Assembly: GCA_963642145.1 (NCBI GenBank)
Contig: CAVIFU010000003.1
Span: forward strand, 14,901 to 78,900
DNA from: Stercoripulliclostridium_A sp963642145
Lineage (GTDB): Bacteria > Bacillota > Clostridia > Christensenellales > DTU072
Reading direction: 5' to 3'
DNA length: 64,000 nucleotides
How positions within the stretch are numbered: position 1 is the first letter of the stretch; each line of letters opens with the position of its first letter. The notes beneath the pieces are model-generated. The model was given only the letters and a program-made list of their open reading frames with translations. It was not told where the DNA came from and ran no database searches. Below are positions 24,101 through 26,988 of this stretch, piece by piece. The position numbers were made by a program, and so were the translations under genes.

Positions 24101-26849
24101 GATCACCGTCAAGGGCGGTACGCGTGAAATCAAAGCGACGTTCGGTAACGAATACGGCGGATACCAGACCAAGATCATCAACGTGAAGTACGCCAACAGG
24201 GAAATCAAGAGCTTGTTCGACGTCGACGACGGCGGAAGCTACGCCTACTCGAACGACAGCGGCGCGGTACAATTCGAGATTGACCCGTTCGTACATTACG
24301 AGAAGGGCAAGACATATCCCGCGGCAAGCAACACCGTGCGCTTCAAGTATGACGCACTCGTCGCAAGCTACGGTGACGCCGAATCCCACATAACGGTAGA
24401 GTGGGACGACGAAAACGTCGAGCTCAGCTACAAAGGCAACAAGACGTCCTACGCGCTTGCCAAGGTAACGGGCGCCGGCGGCGTATACGAGCAAACGCTC
24501 AGATACAAAGTCATCGTACTCGATAGAACCGTAACCTCGTTCGATAACATTCTCAAAGAGAACGCGGGCAAGATTAACCCGTACGAATACAGCTTTGAAG
24601 ACGACGTTTCGTCCGCGGTAGTCAGGGATATGTTCCAAGCGAATGCCGACTTCAAGGTGGTATTCGGCAACATGACCAGAAACCCCGTCACCGGCGAATC
24701 CATAGACGAGGGCGACGAGCCGATGAGCATCACCTTCACCCTCGGCGGCAAGGCTTCCAACAACGGATACACCTATACGGACTCCGACGGCAACAAAAAG
24801 ACCTACACGTACTACCTTGCGGAAGGCGAAAGCGACTACGATTTGAGATTCGTACTTGACTCCGCAAGGGGACTCGGACACAAGGGCAAGGACGCAAGGT
24901 TCTACATCACCATCCCGGGCTTTGCACTCGGCGCCAAGGGCGAGCAACTTGCTTCGTTCGACGTGCCTTGCGAGCAAGCATACATGATGGGCGCAAGGTT
25001 CTACAACGGCTCGGGCGACGAAAACGACCCCAAAGCTTACACGCTCACATACCTCGATTGGTTAAAGAGTAACTACTCGGCAGATACGGAGATTATTCAA
25101 CAAGTGCCTTACGCTTACGGCGCGTACCACGGAGATACGTATAAGATTTCCAATCCGTACTTCTTCATCTCCATGGGCGGCGTACCGTTGCCGGATAAGG
25201 CTCTCGTGTACGTAGGCGCGCTCTATGACTCGGACGGCAACTACCTGTATACGGATAATCCGGAAGGCGCCTACGACACGCAAAACAGCTCCTACTCCTT
25301 CTTGACGGAACTCGGTTGGAGCAATACGGTCAACAGCAAGACGCGCATCAAGTATGACGAAGCGGACCACACTTCCGCATTCCAACTTGACCTCGACGGA
25401 CAAACGTATAAGTTCAGATTCGCCGTAGATACGAGCTGGAAGCTGTCGGAAGAAATAATTATCAGCGAGACGTACAAGTACGGTAAGGAAGAAGTAATTC
25501 TGATGCCCGATAACAGCGCGGTCAACACGCAGAACCCCGTATTGGAGATAAGCAGTTCCGGTACCATTTCGGGATCGCTCGGACGTAACGACGACTACAC
25601 AATCACGTTCGACAACGGTTATACGTTCAAGTTCCAAGGCGTGTCCGGCGGCGGAACCTACTCCGACAACTACATGAAGTGGAACTTTGATTCCGTCAAC
25701 TGGTCGGCAGACGGCAGAACGCCGCAATATGCGACGATGACGCTTGGCGGTAAGGGCGGTCAAACGGTCAAGTGGCGTTTCTACGTCAATAGCGACAAGA
25801 CGCTCGTCAACAATTCCGTCAAGACGTTGTACGCCATGAAGGAGGGCGAGACGATTACGCTCGAAGAGAGTTACAAACAGCTCTTCACCGGGTACACCTT
25901 GAATCAATTGAGATCCATCCCGTTAATGTACTCTAAGCTCAAACGCTATTACTCCAAGACGGTTGACAGCGAGGGCAACGAGACTTATCCGTTAGGCTTA
26001 TCGACAAGTCGTGACGAAGGAACCGTCCTCACTGCAGGCGACACTGTTACCGCGAATAAGGCTACGCCGAACGAGCATCGCTCCGATGACGATTCCGCCT
26101 ACACCGGCTACATCGAGTGGAGCGCAACTACGTCGCGCGCATATCCCAACCCGAAGGAGAAAGTCGGCGGTACCATAGTATTCTGCGTATATCGCGATCC
26201 TACAACCAAGGATACGGACGAAGAGATCAAGGACAAGAAGACGTACTACAACTTGCAAGACTACGGCGCGCGCATCCATAACCCCGACGCCATGTTCGGA
26301 TATAACGAACTCCGTCCGTTGTTGCCGACAGGCTGGGAGTATCCTTCCAACATGATGGATACCGGCGTTGTGAACATCGGCGAGAATTCCAGAACGATGC
26401 CGCAAGACGCCACGGCGTACCGCATACAGTACAATAGCACTACCGGTAAGTACAAGCAAAACGATACGCCTATAATCACGGTTGCCGCCGGCTCGATGTT
26501 CGATTTGCGTTACCTGCCGATGATTTCCGTCAAGGAATATCGTCCGTCGGTAGAAGTAAAGGGCACCAGCGTCCTCGGTATTACCATTACGAGTAAGACC
26601 GTTGACGGATTCGAGTACGACCTGATGTACCTCATCCCGTGGAATAAGGCGCAAGTCTACTACACAGACCAGAAGTACGATCTGAGTAAGTGGAATCCCT
26701 CCAACAGCGCGTACGGCAGATTGGTATCGGAAGGCTTTGCCGGCATCAACTTCGAGGATAAGCGCATAGGCGGTAGATACACGATAGTGTGCTCCATGGA
26801 GTTCGACACCGGAACGTTACCGATAGTCGTGGCAATAGACGTTGTATAA
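3..26849 (+). CDS. Giant modular repeat surface protein, 5' end beyond window (at least 8,948 residues)
   Basis: The frame is open from the left edge with no stop for 26.8 kb, so the true start lies upstream; the TTG at 126 is only the first start-like codon in view. From nt 3 to about 15150 the protein is an array of beta-rich modules, each ending in a D-L-S/T-like strand (for example YVDLTYL near 7763, YLDLSGLG near 12787, YVDLEGLG near 13703) followed by an amphipathic helix-like stretch and then an Asn/Ser/Ala or acidic linker. Two carboxypeptidase-regulatory-like folds follow (about 15200-15660), then a mixed region with a Gly-rich hydrophobic stretch (about 16840-17010), then Ig-like repeats (about 19300-26849). 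No C-terminal membrane segment or LPXTG is seen. The stop is followed at once by a terminator. I recognise no named family for the N-terminal modules. An extracellular structural or adhesive role is inferred from length and architecture only; the signal peptide, if any, is outside the window. Confidence 0.9.
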   Translation: MSLDVKVALDFFSAQATQAEITIAYNDSPLIRAFLDGTDLYLNFDDVKSFSGAIIPKVKLSGFSVNGLLSDVLNKIKPYIDPNYTKVSSVLNASGSSGSAEEEGGSSVDVMSILKVVLNNLDLPGRGEYRVDKYGDIVRDADGNPVPNDWNIALVLDSETLSEIVGMIMPLNGNFGDDLQVKLSFNQLDFLNTIALDVDVTDTVRMGLTLDTISFIKEHDFENYNLVDSEEKRGAYTDVSAFLINYNYNMFMYGEVDLGMQETSDRGIDLGGLIGQFIDGLLLSVHVERGQDIRFAYKLEANTNITDLTQTELKLTVYNPNNETVYIRLFYIGRTDTVLIDLQNFSALEDQINGLSSIGELPRLKYENLGLKDTLASIDIVGVLSGILTGQSEQNGPYSMTLDTSDPDFIVKTRDAIVGLLSVFGAINSIDGSIDKDGLNNVLKALYGAEDDGADGETGSGIDMMTILGAALDGVNVDAIAGTLTANIAANVLSVLMTLLLAPVDEFGNPKTIDMPEVNAYLRVQLLNFTFDGKNLPEDGYVKLYLAIRDSGNKEIDAVYFEVDLIKDVGVRTGRINLYEDIIESDYESTFKTIQAFLDDLVVGLRVSGELDMSVENEPVWKVDENGSVVLDKDGNKVPSVDESGNIIYSDKKIKEYTNAYINGILSGLLTGLGLRIDTTDFNIAVGFEIVAKISFAGAIKLDGSEGEDLIPTILKKSEIKVRLFDNRSSDKPSILGLYLKDGNAYLDLSYFDVPSIGVTDVDKLISDIGDLTGSNEANAKKAETAPANLMNLNRVAQYAGVANAEAVALQVILNPEALTVTLTKDAIAGLVGLFLKDTALPVAIQETELSLGFGDKGLTLDVTTGVDVFDLSLSVSNVGIDVDKEALSGLNYEVDVPADVEFYMTENGMPVNVYLELGGYLNINSEPLEGKDANIIDLAPALSGLLSGVELGALIEFLGIVDESLFFEVRGSVNLNEIVDIAKNGFDFAKIKESALSVTLKTYASSDPTDVDADGNRTLRNVLEIYYVDGDLYAHIDTAIVELQYVYVPDANEVISELIGRFNGGNTDEETPQSAADTEEVTQDEIIQYYIDLVLGEYGISVNITKALLTGVFKMLGLDLDAYISGLDLEAEVAFNAHPLEAYLNLKVRDVGADGVDDPDTDNPNDGNFVSLTASVDNLKLMLDKSFTLSEEEKSHYSTIETLDTIGVVISGAAKFEITATGDTTDPETGASGNITSLTNILNEIKAIIDASATKTKLTWIRDASLGKYDTDDVKYSDKSDSELSIIYDRDITVKDYTKLLNFGLILEVIGDVVDGKSAFGGEVYYELEAILDITNIADLKASFFLSSSQKSEDRGNILWVSVMGVDDGNGNYDINVFADLTKVLKEGLVVEDVIRVNNFGAFKTYMEKFTKLAVGAEAQFDSAMPLNSSNNRLELPHNAAGDVVPSIMTGASVVLAITSKAGDYNIPNEAPIALIVPSAAVYSLADMLLSGDSAFEVEIDESKITSYVNDGVYSEDEYYYALRGLTETHAEALAVALEKGELTSQNYTIANAYWTAFVASLNGVHERDEETIAEYNTTVGTFISTYTAIFESEQSINQTFTTIDQTAIDALKTAFEAFRTFYEDTLKPSAATVKDPEEAQIENLRKGLRTIRIEELKKQKEEGTLSEYNFDYLYKGILHTVEGEAVDPSSLVKINIADFFGVHDPSLLIEIGATSVPDAESGTRTAFLLVNVSLAELLTLQLEIDKVTVSISPDDSYYVGKPDDNGNIIGGLLKQSYHWINPDEMWEQHIVISINGELDLDAADTDDDTAIDLSSLISSILSTADFGAMIRNQGLDPTKITYELSVNANLHDILKTVATKDIYWLLVRSEVLLRIGFNGTREYYDKETGKYVEDRDCTEYISLYYEDGTAYIDGSVIGVQKVKVETALKNLFDFIGAGDLSKYYEISRDDERSAFAADNTETESYALNAPVTAEEYLPYVRLAFGNQTGIVIEVMSEVLFTVLSGLDLGENFPIKDLGSVVRESLNGNLEFQLGVMTKLGLLDEKWSKEEKDLLSLALKAGNYTVGLKLSEIALDLRDSSESSVSIKPDDIKEHEYQQSENLENVYAEFAIDIDFDGVNGTKFNLDETVDGILGRLGINSDGSVNSTVETIRGLGLEPIIQLLSTLSSHYRIELKANINFAEIIDEKTFYDSNFALYLRDRDTLIDYGDGQGEVCKEVLSAHYVDRSLYLNAECFNIQATRIDNFWDFINEIIKIYVPEKGETDDTEAEDTDAQTEEIKNATGFAGYESKDGFDPFGLIRQVTDGTANSVATYINILACPEGLVLSIGTTALFGVLRALGGEAMDFESYVQPIGELNIEASLLGPEDIIKLGVKFEGYEFSGDERINIGTDENPEYKKHGDIGFSFGIVNDFTLAFNYQWLANKYYTDDTYEVVTINKSISAPDKAHVDDGNDGYEDIEYTAVDLTDPVIGLSTVLYIDLAAGEITGSGITGTVTREYDENGELKGVHFDGYDLNKEPLTSLLAGVIDATLAILLEINGTNTLNIELEILVNFPLRNYKGVEAQVTLRDVNAGNILFRANLHNSNLYVDLTYLNGPKFTVEDVLETLLGEKEFEDDLLGDLFGNLFGGNKSSSGVQNASGAQNASSSTTTPVNLDLGVERIIKGVMTHGIALYVTETALNSVLGTLKMANMKIFSDVLVQIGLAAKSNSFILAVDVEAQAEYTDKSLNSVKSKVIDLGLGIDGLRLNFKGFSNEELLLPQTANYIKAHEVNVITLGTSVEIELGINGGTIGLENLYKELLSKDGAVAGLIGGSDNPFYTLIEQSDVLTGVLPKMVMLGDVGDTLVFDISAMIPIKSGLEGLLSDMQLKLEIYSKTCREKFDIVLTYYKNQLYGDFSSIGLGKVYVEDVDFLINWFKDLLGGSGEETEPASASLTNMSSLQNAFSDKYPSWSSALGLNNADSGDSLVGIVKILLNQDDGLLITVTFEMINTLLKMVGVDIGLEKYLAGVVNPSATVGITTRPAYEVGIHIDTAQTTTPQWIWDEETKTYTKGEDTEGNDGGMDLALRLLGDTVKIGVENESVVYTPYGLQSTLTPLISESERATYKMFNEVALNLGTNLSLRLDLDDGLVQINALLDTILGIIGMKMPEDYDTKLVFGGGNETLYCEINVRVGVDLAKLLSVKTEDITKAITLEFTMQYTIIDNTTNEVYLNQKILQIYMLNDVIYAGIELFDTELGVKVADLELSDTIRGLMEKLFIVDDVEDDVTTDGDKTEESTAQNSSANPILDMYEATKDNVGNTPIGKLMTPMIYLNSQGFALMLTNELLVASIDAILKIFNDGAIGTQDGDPLVLDRDDITFIANEILDYATVGVYFDPDKEGNMSVKLNITKEAGEKEETGEDAKWYDSVGYGITLSLFHDSLLIVNTETYEARLNYLANDEEHVAYYNNCLDSRDVTWRVNLGLDLSVGADISEYILNWSSLFVNEKDEDGNTTGAGFYIQALQDIVGELTLRIKADVVLTALDEWAVDAIIQLVKLKEDGTYVGNDDVEEEIFALYIVGSLNDAATYQEKGVRVYMTLGAMDQYGLSGITLDSSVFEEFLDLNVKALLEALGGKLSTAVEGSLVKSLSDLMDKMKEILKDIGGRASDEIEETVESNPQNAEEDVDSNGTEDPYAVEEEEEETPVAWYAGLFDSIRFTKGAISLVVAQTAIQTILKQLFNFPFEDKVGELALTLDNANNSLKLSFGTDYQEAENVSQIDIDRLIPTIADDASVSTITAEIEGLEYEVLGVTDKLFLSGLQVAYNGRTVIAEASSAYLSNTKATEVKGISDGEVRYLVYDVNKMFTVASDKAEDAASSVANAIITRLAGTPSAHGRYKQDTTEDGTTYLVARDGALKARVAVKKCGSKVLVAYAKSFSGMEIPSLNISSVTPDVLGTNLVSLTTEEEANEEIRREYDDKFLEGITVNGKALTAESVYVQAQKLYGGKADKYEVENPGTRNVFYYVFDPSDYYESESGFTAEELKANAEELKQIISDAFRAGTYTRYMTQDRAIHKLYRYETQFNVSVKVAEVTDDSGNIGYKVLLGAATDRSMFNVYLKIHGLDLGLGEGNIFKEMPLGGKIRDGKTEYEVNGEKVTYDYNDYFEEQFKPLSDYKWEFEAYSELTIDDTVGGIFDMSDLLGVVGSLVGGDIGNIVSAINFALQPIDDVAITFGLAVRGYIDFSDFTPIRLQVELTNQGKTMLLLTYVGGYDSDENGDYENSTIYLDLSGLGFPSVKLEGIQLGAVIKKVVGNLGGNNASDEQQSADKDTQTESSDTVNPSNASAPDRVYLKDKDIDFKMLLLTLGDENASIAITGALLCSLIANIAANDKISSILGGLDIEVPLFRNLQIGYSKEDNLAGVILRLTDDTPYEKALRIGFNFRGKDETQEGYGSYTKFRTGDAQSTTIAPREHVEGEKEEGIVYEDISVITKVALGVELETRVRTKDTEKSSQLQALETLLQTLLAGAGLLPDSDGVINLDVQNTMLVFNLGLNVYTDLSDLTETTIQLSLKLSGEDLLGIYFLGKTNTVYVDLEGLGFFRAAVNGVDLIGILNNFVGGFLGDDGLEIGEMLTGLINGLTNASQQDAAASASIAEDTDAPRNAAIDLVTSTDSPLLKILVSNEELIINPNVAILQKLVGDSMILPKITDIRLGINLYQGLNNFNLKVKLDQKGNYVSLGIPEGGLNVLVGKDSENLKLYTIGDESTYGGVIGISLGVDSAGSISAGIDASKLAQGLLDTIELSDFTLYLEKRNDYFFFRNLAYKVSSGTFDFSEFGTSFSTGPTVFSTLADSTTWSKYSTTTDGKELNPYDVAFVSNGQAFSLTIGSWDIGKYIKTYEPIFFDNAYRRVAIYANKSVQNVVELDIRQLTQVGNVETYANSDDWEPMGLTAFIKDNVIKLSLDNLLVIDLTGLINQITGFLLKSIVSAISGPAGTVVSALWSVIGPAISGYIADLIGNFSITIGGVEYGNYGNPLKVGKLVTDILSKGDVGIGVFNIYLPTLLGNTAEEENSYGSLFGNVNALANATDNTYAPVEGAKVTLLTGNKEKYVTYTDEDGDYTFVNIASGTYNVKITCDKYNDIPRVGQSNPQVTVYSYYDKPAMEANFTMTKYEEGSWTNITIHGVVERETAVNVVEKVEGAVVYIQNDNEWHEVGKTDANGAYSGTLNLTLKSSYHSMKVENTPVGTIWSSVTLTFNNEGGTNTDYTVNFKYWVGREAEKVPTIKATILVRDFGDNLLTGTASSVYAKYARTDEGEGTSFNANAVHSGSAINGTVINDNFSGAEHAASYSENDVFYDVYEFSSVDDLKTGVKALADAIKALEKDNVKIYDVTEIISGLYYRAESYSEASAIEIRGFVGQSYKGELSYRAIIARKAAKTAAAEESGFEIWLEKDNRTIRNSDSFSGASNNVITVTKEDGSEDSARTNYAQNTARNYLSVIRDGEDGKVLKLSDIEDEATRNKNAVYNQNSGVATIKYLGYSTYTVKVRSTLYENVTIGTVTLTEDKYDIDMGEIILTPKTKPSWIEQENEAERMLQGLRIRLGADTLDASSQGVSGQDPETDAGYTQDGIPLTKYSYLQSLGDKTVNALIHTATGQISSAIGNAIGNAIGGTGGSIVGSLASRGLNALFGQIGGADTSSQYLDAVGKPIFVPWTNYVNGYEQGVKDASDSVTYIEAWVSSDLINNIVSTVHNLLMAYTGYGSISKDRRFTSADLCKIPDGTSEDDIKHLKFSGEFSEDLEEKWGDYAFSSQTDYTDMLYEAGGRLVGSFAVFAVNSLVTLDPKWMNLIQMLAYSIDAIKEILDQVTRLVSHALPLTSGYSMIMEKDLPGSPLNQTEIYSTVWEYNTAYGYMDIEKKTVLGGTKTREMYQPSFSTKDVNGNSLTVEEKSSSSYTFAQGANSISKVTISDDNALGKVVGQRSTNVQDLVANSGVLDKGDNLVGYNYNSGIYANDKIKTTVDDNPVFDDDGELVSGYKRELDFIDKSVYAKVVLNKASGTLLDRIVLFVNGATYSNTASGMLVNQTDYMPNATELRADTILYNEDGSYLSEQYEAMDKIIQKWISTNTVNSYVVISDYKYSASETGVITSTLIGKTYVRDVYGHFDSEDFAYGDISWMVSENNYDKDFNVESVSYRYASRYPLNSDFSLNYTALTLSDMPYVQARSIMSAKDDRFMEIDINNTGLRLRSVSTIGNNLYNSTPNGTSGMSETVTQPPTKIVFHDPYNILDFTAYGGTWTEAYGGVRHNINNDGSYSVNNINDILPNRAYATFTDGTSNGSSGVEMYWDFTMLSMVPSTEGTTGYIRGYVGEETYSKNAQGTVTYIQAVVEGGLLINIDSTDNIKGQPERNKQDATLFAIDENNKEKALTLPEIDPLNFDKDEYLASLPKTIVYTAKMRYEREGSYQTFTVYGQETDYIVKRYVFNDVSWDIDLSTVSYSGEPATLKLTYRFTPSKDTEGNTLGEPSESVTVNVPVSVKNCVATNVTRLSAVEYANFVYLKGTDNSGYMIVALSDCESDTLNAVTLSGVQQFTEIASNKAKNYAARFGAITAFAGESTANSYYYDEESDVFYYVYEGVSTDDFNLYVKSFGEDNRQEIHNNYEKYDTLGTGATVYHYRKLVNSYEAELTDRDGENVIVVNPIFGTDIHDKLSSVKRIDITVNETDRDNEPTGNKTDITRWYVESVDASSIANVDFNAISHETYTVYFNVKDDIGNTQKIAVKVEVLPKKVVTNNLDETVPTDGRVITPFDTTRESASLAVYYKKSGSDGTMILGLFPKGTATAYTYPDLTALTGVTASSFPTSIVKEYGSVPEFSGARSGITVYTDGDVKYIAIEGVSLGVFQEYKNKLTEQGVVTTAREDRLSEFASLDNNLSAYVATGSLNVFGLPTSINVGYGTDANNVYHKTTIYEGTDFVWIADSADKLKYDYDMTSETWTYTWTARIGTGDNVQELPVVFTINRRVPSSIKQITVYPYSEYYSNGAQVTDKACSIDSEQSVIYSDGTARKTKVYFRMDGESWQGKVEGTPVIINGVTYLTDVRFIDPSFDGSWYFADAIMQDDVFGTCTIKNVRIIVTKSTISSLDIPSKEIYVYDADNDITAYLAQEGIRANIYQIKNNTIGTKAFEIIGWSYVDEDGLLPSYTYDGSDVPQIKVLIGNVGYKAGKHVWAQEVTVNLSKDVYPAKVLKRINDVNDGGYSLTYKDGGYVIAIEDPFKFAMPTELTVTFEDGTEGVVPVEFDFGKDGIDFYKATDGIKGTMTLGNKANNKVTLNVTYVNENPRTQIKVTYYSDKDCAEEFNIFTYNAFDVIRLPKYAKFTVGGVQENNVYDVIWDSVEAYSNEGGTVKAVSLIGDDVFGYLKDVVELTINAEDIIDYSLPSIVSANPYNMSALGALLGIDGDVLPVTTLVNGVKVNKELSVKYPTIAIDYRNTVTHLTDIEVGVTLDFGGVNRIMDGDTDIGKTLEVRKALPITVVVESRVAIGVKTWFTTESTNITGSIYEPIDFATLGRATVVAVGKDKDYGSKLLSGKTTFEDVIANATRLDSEMWPEEIKTWSAIADKARANGQIGAVYYSESEQTYYVCYRGDVDLDLVDSALKTAGARQTAGADCISYFDPNGNVMVQAKSFEEGVTVLFENAEEEKYDIAWDTSSLKYTYAGGTYTVRATLAKGDKELEQTFYVKVYVKPASLVSIGVTSDGLEEGSVVKSENGIIKELVVDPYIGFVGLPSKVMAYFNGYNSPIEIDVSWNFSKILAEMTSKGGTYDATNNKAAVAYVYVTDADGNRTAVQTIEVPVTVLDRSLNSILFSYFASRADYEEARENGYGGQEFVEYSGELYVNPYLTAYSEDFDSENFAYYRRVLLLVNRVDTDDLDDNVWSDAYKELAFNLNKDSYVIRDISTNRATDLNNLYTGRKIDVRISFGSTGDTVGSDTKFSRSITTTIYNMTYASGLISEYAVDPYGLEGPTDVSAFTSSERKTITTVSGETIDMDVAYDLTNAYPYDANGNVKITVKGGTREIKATFGNEYGGYQTKIINVKYANREIKSLFDVDDGGSYAYSNDSGAVQFEIDPFVHYEKGKTYPAASNTVRFKYDALVASYGDAESHITVEWDDENVELSYKGNKTSYALAKVTGAGGVYEQTLRYKVIVLDRTVTSFDNILKENAGKINPYEYSFEDDVSSAVVRDMFQANADFKVVFGNMTRNPVTGESIDEGDEPMSITFTLGGKASNNGYTYTDSDGNKKTYTYYLAEGESDYDLRFVLDSARGLGHKGKDARFYITIPGFALGAKGEQLASFDVPCEQAYMMGARFYNGSGDENDPKAYTLTYLDWLKSNYSADTEIIQQVPYAYGAYHGDTYKISNPYFFISMGGVPLPDKALVYVGALYDSDGNYLYTDNPEGAYDTQNSSYSFLTELGWSNTVNSKTRIKYDEADHTSAFQLDLDGQTYKFRFAVDTSWKLSEEIIISETYKYGKEEVILMPDNSAVNTQNPVLEISSSGTISGSLGRNDDYTITFDNGYTFKFQGVSGGGTYSDNYMKWNFDSVNWSADGRTPQYATMTLGGKGGQTVKWRFYVNSDKTLVNNSVKTLYAMKEGETITLEESYKQLFTGYTLNQLRSIPLMYSKLKRYYSKTVDSEGNETYPLGLSTSRDEGTVLTAGDTVTANKATPNEHRSDDDSAYTGYIEWSATTSRAYPNPKEKVGGTIVFCVYRDPTTKDTDEEIKDKKTYYNLQDYGARIHNPDAMFGYNELRPLLPTGWEYPSNMMDTGVVNIGENSRTMPQDATAYRIQYNSTTGKYKQNDTPIITVAAGSMFDLRYLPMISVKEYRPSVEVKGTSVLGITITSKTVDGFEYDLMYLIPWNKAQVYYTDQKYDLSKWNPSNSAYGRLVSEGFAGINFEDKRIGGRYTIVCSMEFDTGTLPIVVAIDVV
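4440..5040 (+). other. Predicted alpha-helical insertion within the beta-module array
   Basis: About 200 residues rich in Glu, Lys, Ala, Leu and Tyr with few beta-branched runs, unlike the flanking strands. Examples are the segments ALAVALEKGELTSQ and NLRKGLRTIRIEELKKQKEE. It sits between two module-closing strands and resembles helical hairpin or coiled-coil sequence. It lies in the same open frame and shares the base composition of its surroundings, so it is a domain of the giant protein, not a separate gene. Confidence 0.55.
15201..15660 (+). other. Two carboxypeptidase-regulatory-like (transthyretin-type) domains
   Basis: The first copy (about 15201-15400) has the typical order: value-added strand with VEGAKVTLL, then TDEDGDYTF, then GTYNVKITCDKY. 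The second (about 15478-15655) has EGAVVYIQND, then TDANGAYSGTL. These beta-sandwich folds are common spacers in secreted bacterial proteins. They mark the point where the N-terminal module array gives way to the C-terminal half. Confidence 0.7.
16905..16937 (+). repeat. 12-bp tandem repeat encoding Ala-Ile-Gly-Asn
   Basis: The unit GCCATAGGTAAC occurs twice exactly and then partly a third time, giving AIGNAIGNAIG within a Gly-rich hydrophobic stretch of the giant protein. It is one of the few exact short tandem repeats in the window. Confidence 0.85.
19300..26849 (+). repeat. C-terminal Ig-like beta-sandwich array of the giant protein
   Basis: Protein-level repeats of roughly 110-200 residues. 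Recurrent elements are a VDP(Y/F) strand, a W-D or W-N strand before a GGTY-like turn, and a closing strand ending in V-x-V followed by an LDR or ANR boundary (for example VTVLDRSLNSILF near 23465, VIVLDRTVTSF near 24510). They resemble bacterial Ig-like group 3/4 domains. The units are diverged and family assignment is by eye. Confidence 0.6.
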
Positions 26850-26857
26850 TAGAGAGA

Positions 26858-26887
26858 GGGCTGTTGAGGAATTTCAACAGCCCTTTT
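26858..26887 (+). terminator. Rho-independent terminator of the giant gene
   Basis: A perfect 10-bp stem GGGCTGTTGA / TCAACAGCCC with a 6-nt loop, followed by TTTT. It begins 8 nt after the TAA stop of the giant gene. Confidence 0.9.
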
Positions 26888-26928
26888 CATATAGCGCCGC
26901 CGCGCCGAGTCGGGCACATCTTTGAGGA

Positions 26929-26957
26929 TTGACTACTTGCGCGCGCGGTAGTATAAT
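26929..26957 (+). promoter_or_regulatory. Sigma-A-type promoter of the six-gene operon
   Basis: TTGACT at 26929-26934, a 17-nt spacer, and TATAAT at 26952-26957. This differs from consensus at one base and lies 31 nt upstream of the first start codon. No clear operator is visible around it. Confidence 0.85.
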
Positions 26958-26988
26958 ATAAAGGTACCACGGAGTGGTAAGAGGTTAT

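Noticed and set aside
26974..26988. GTG start for the M6 peptidase
   Set aside because: The ATG 15 nt later has AAGAGG at a workable spacing and directly begins the signal peptide.
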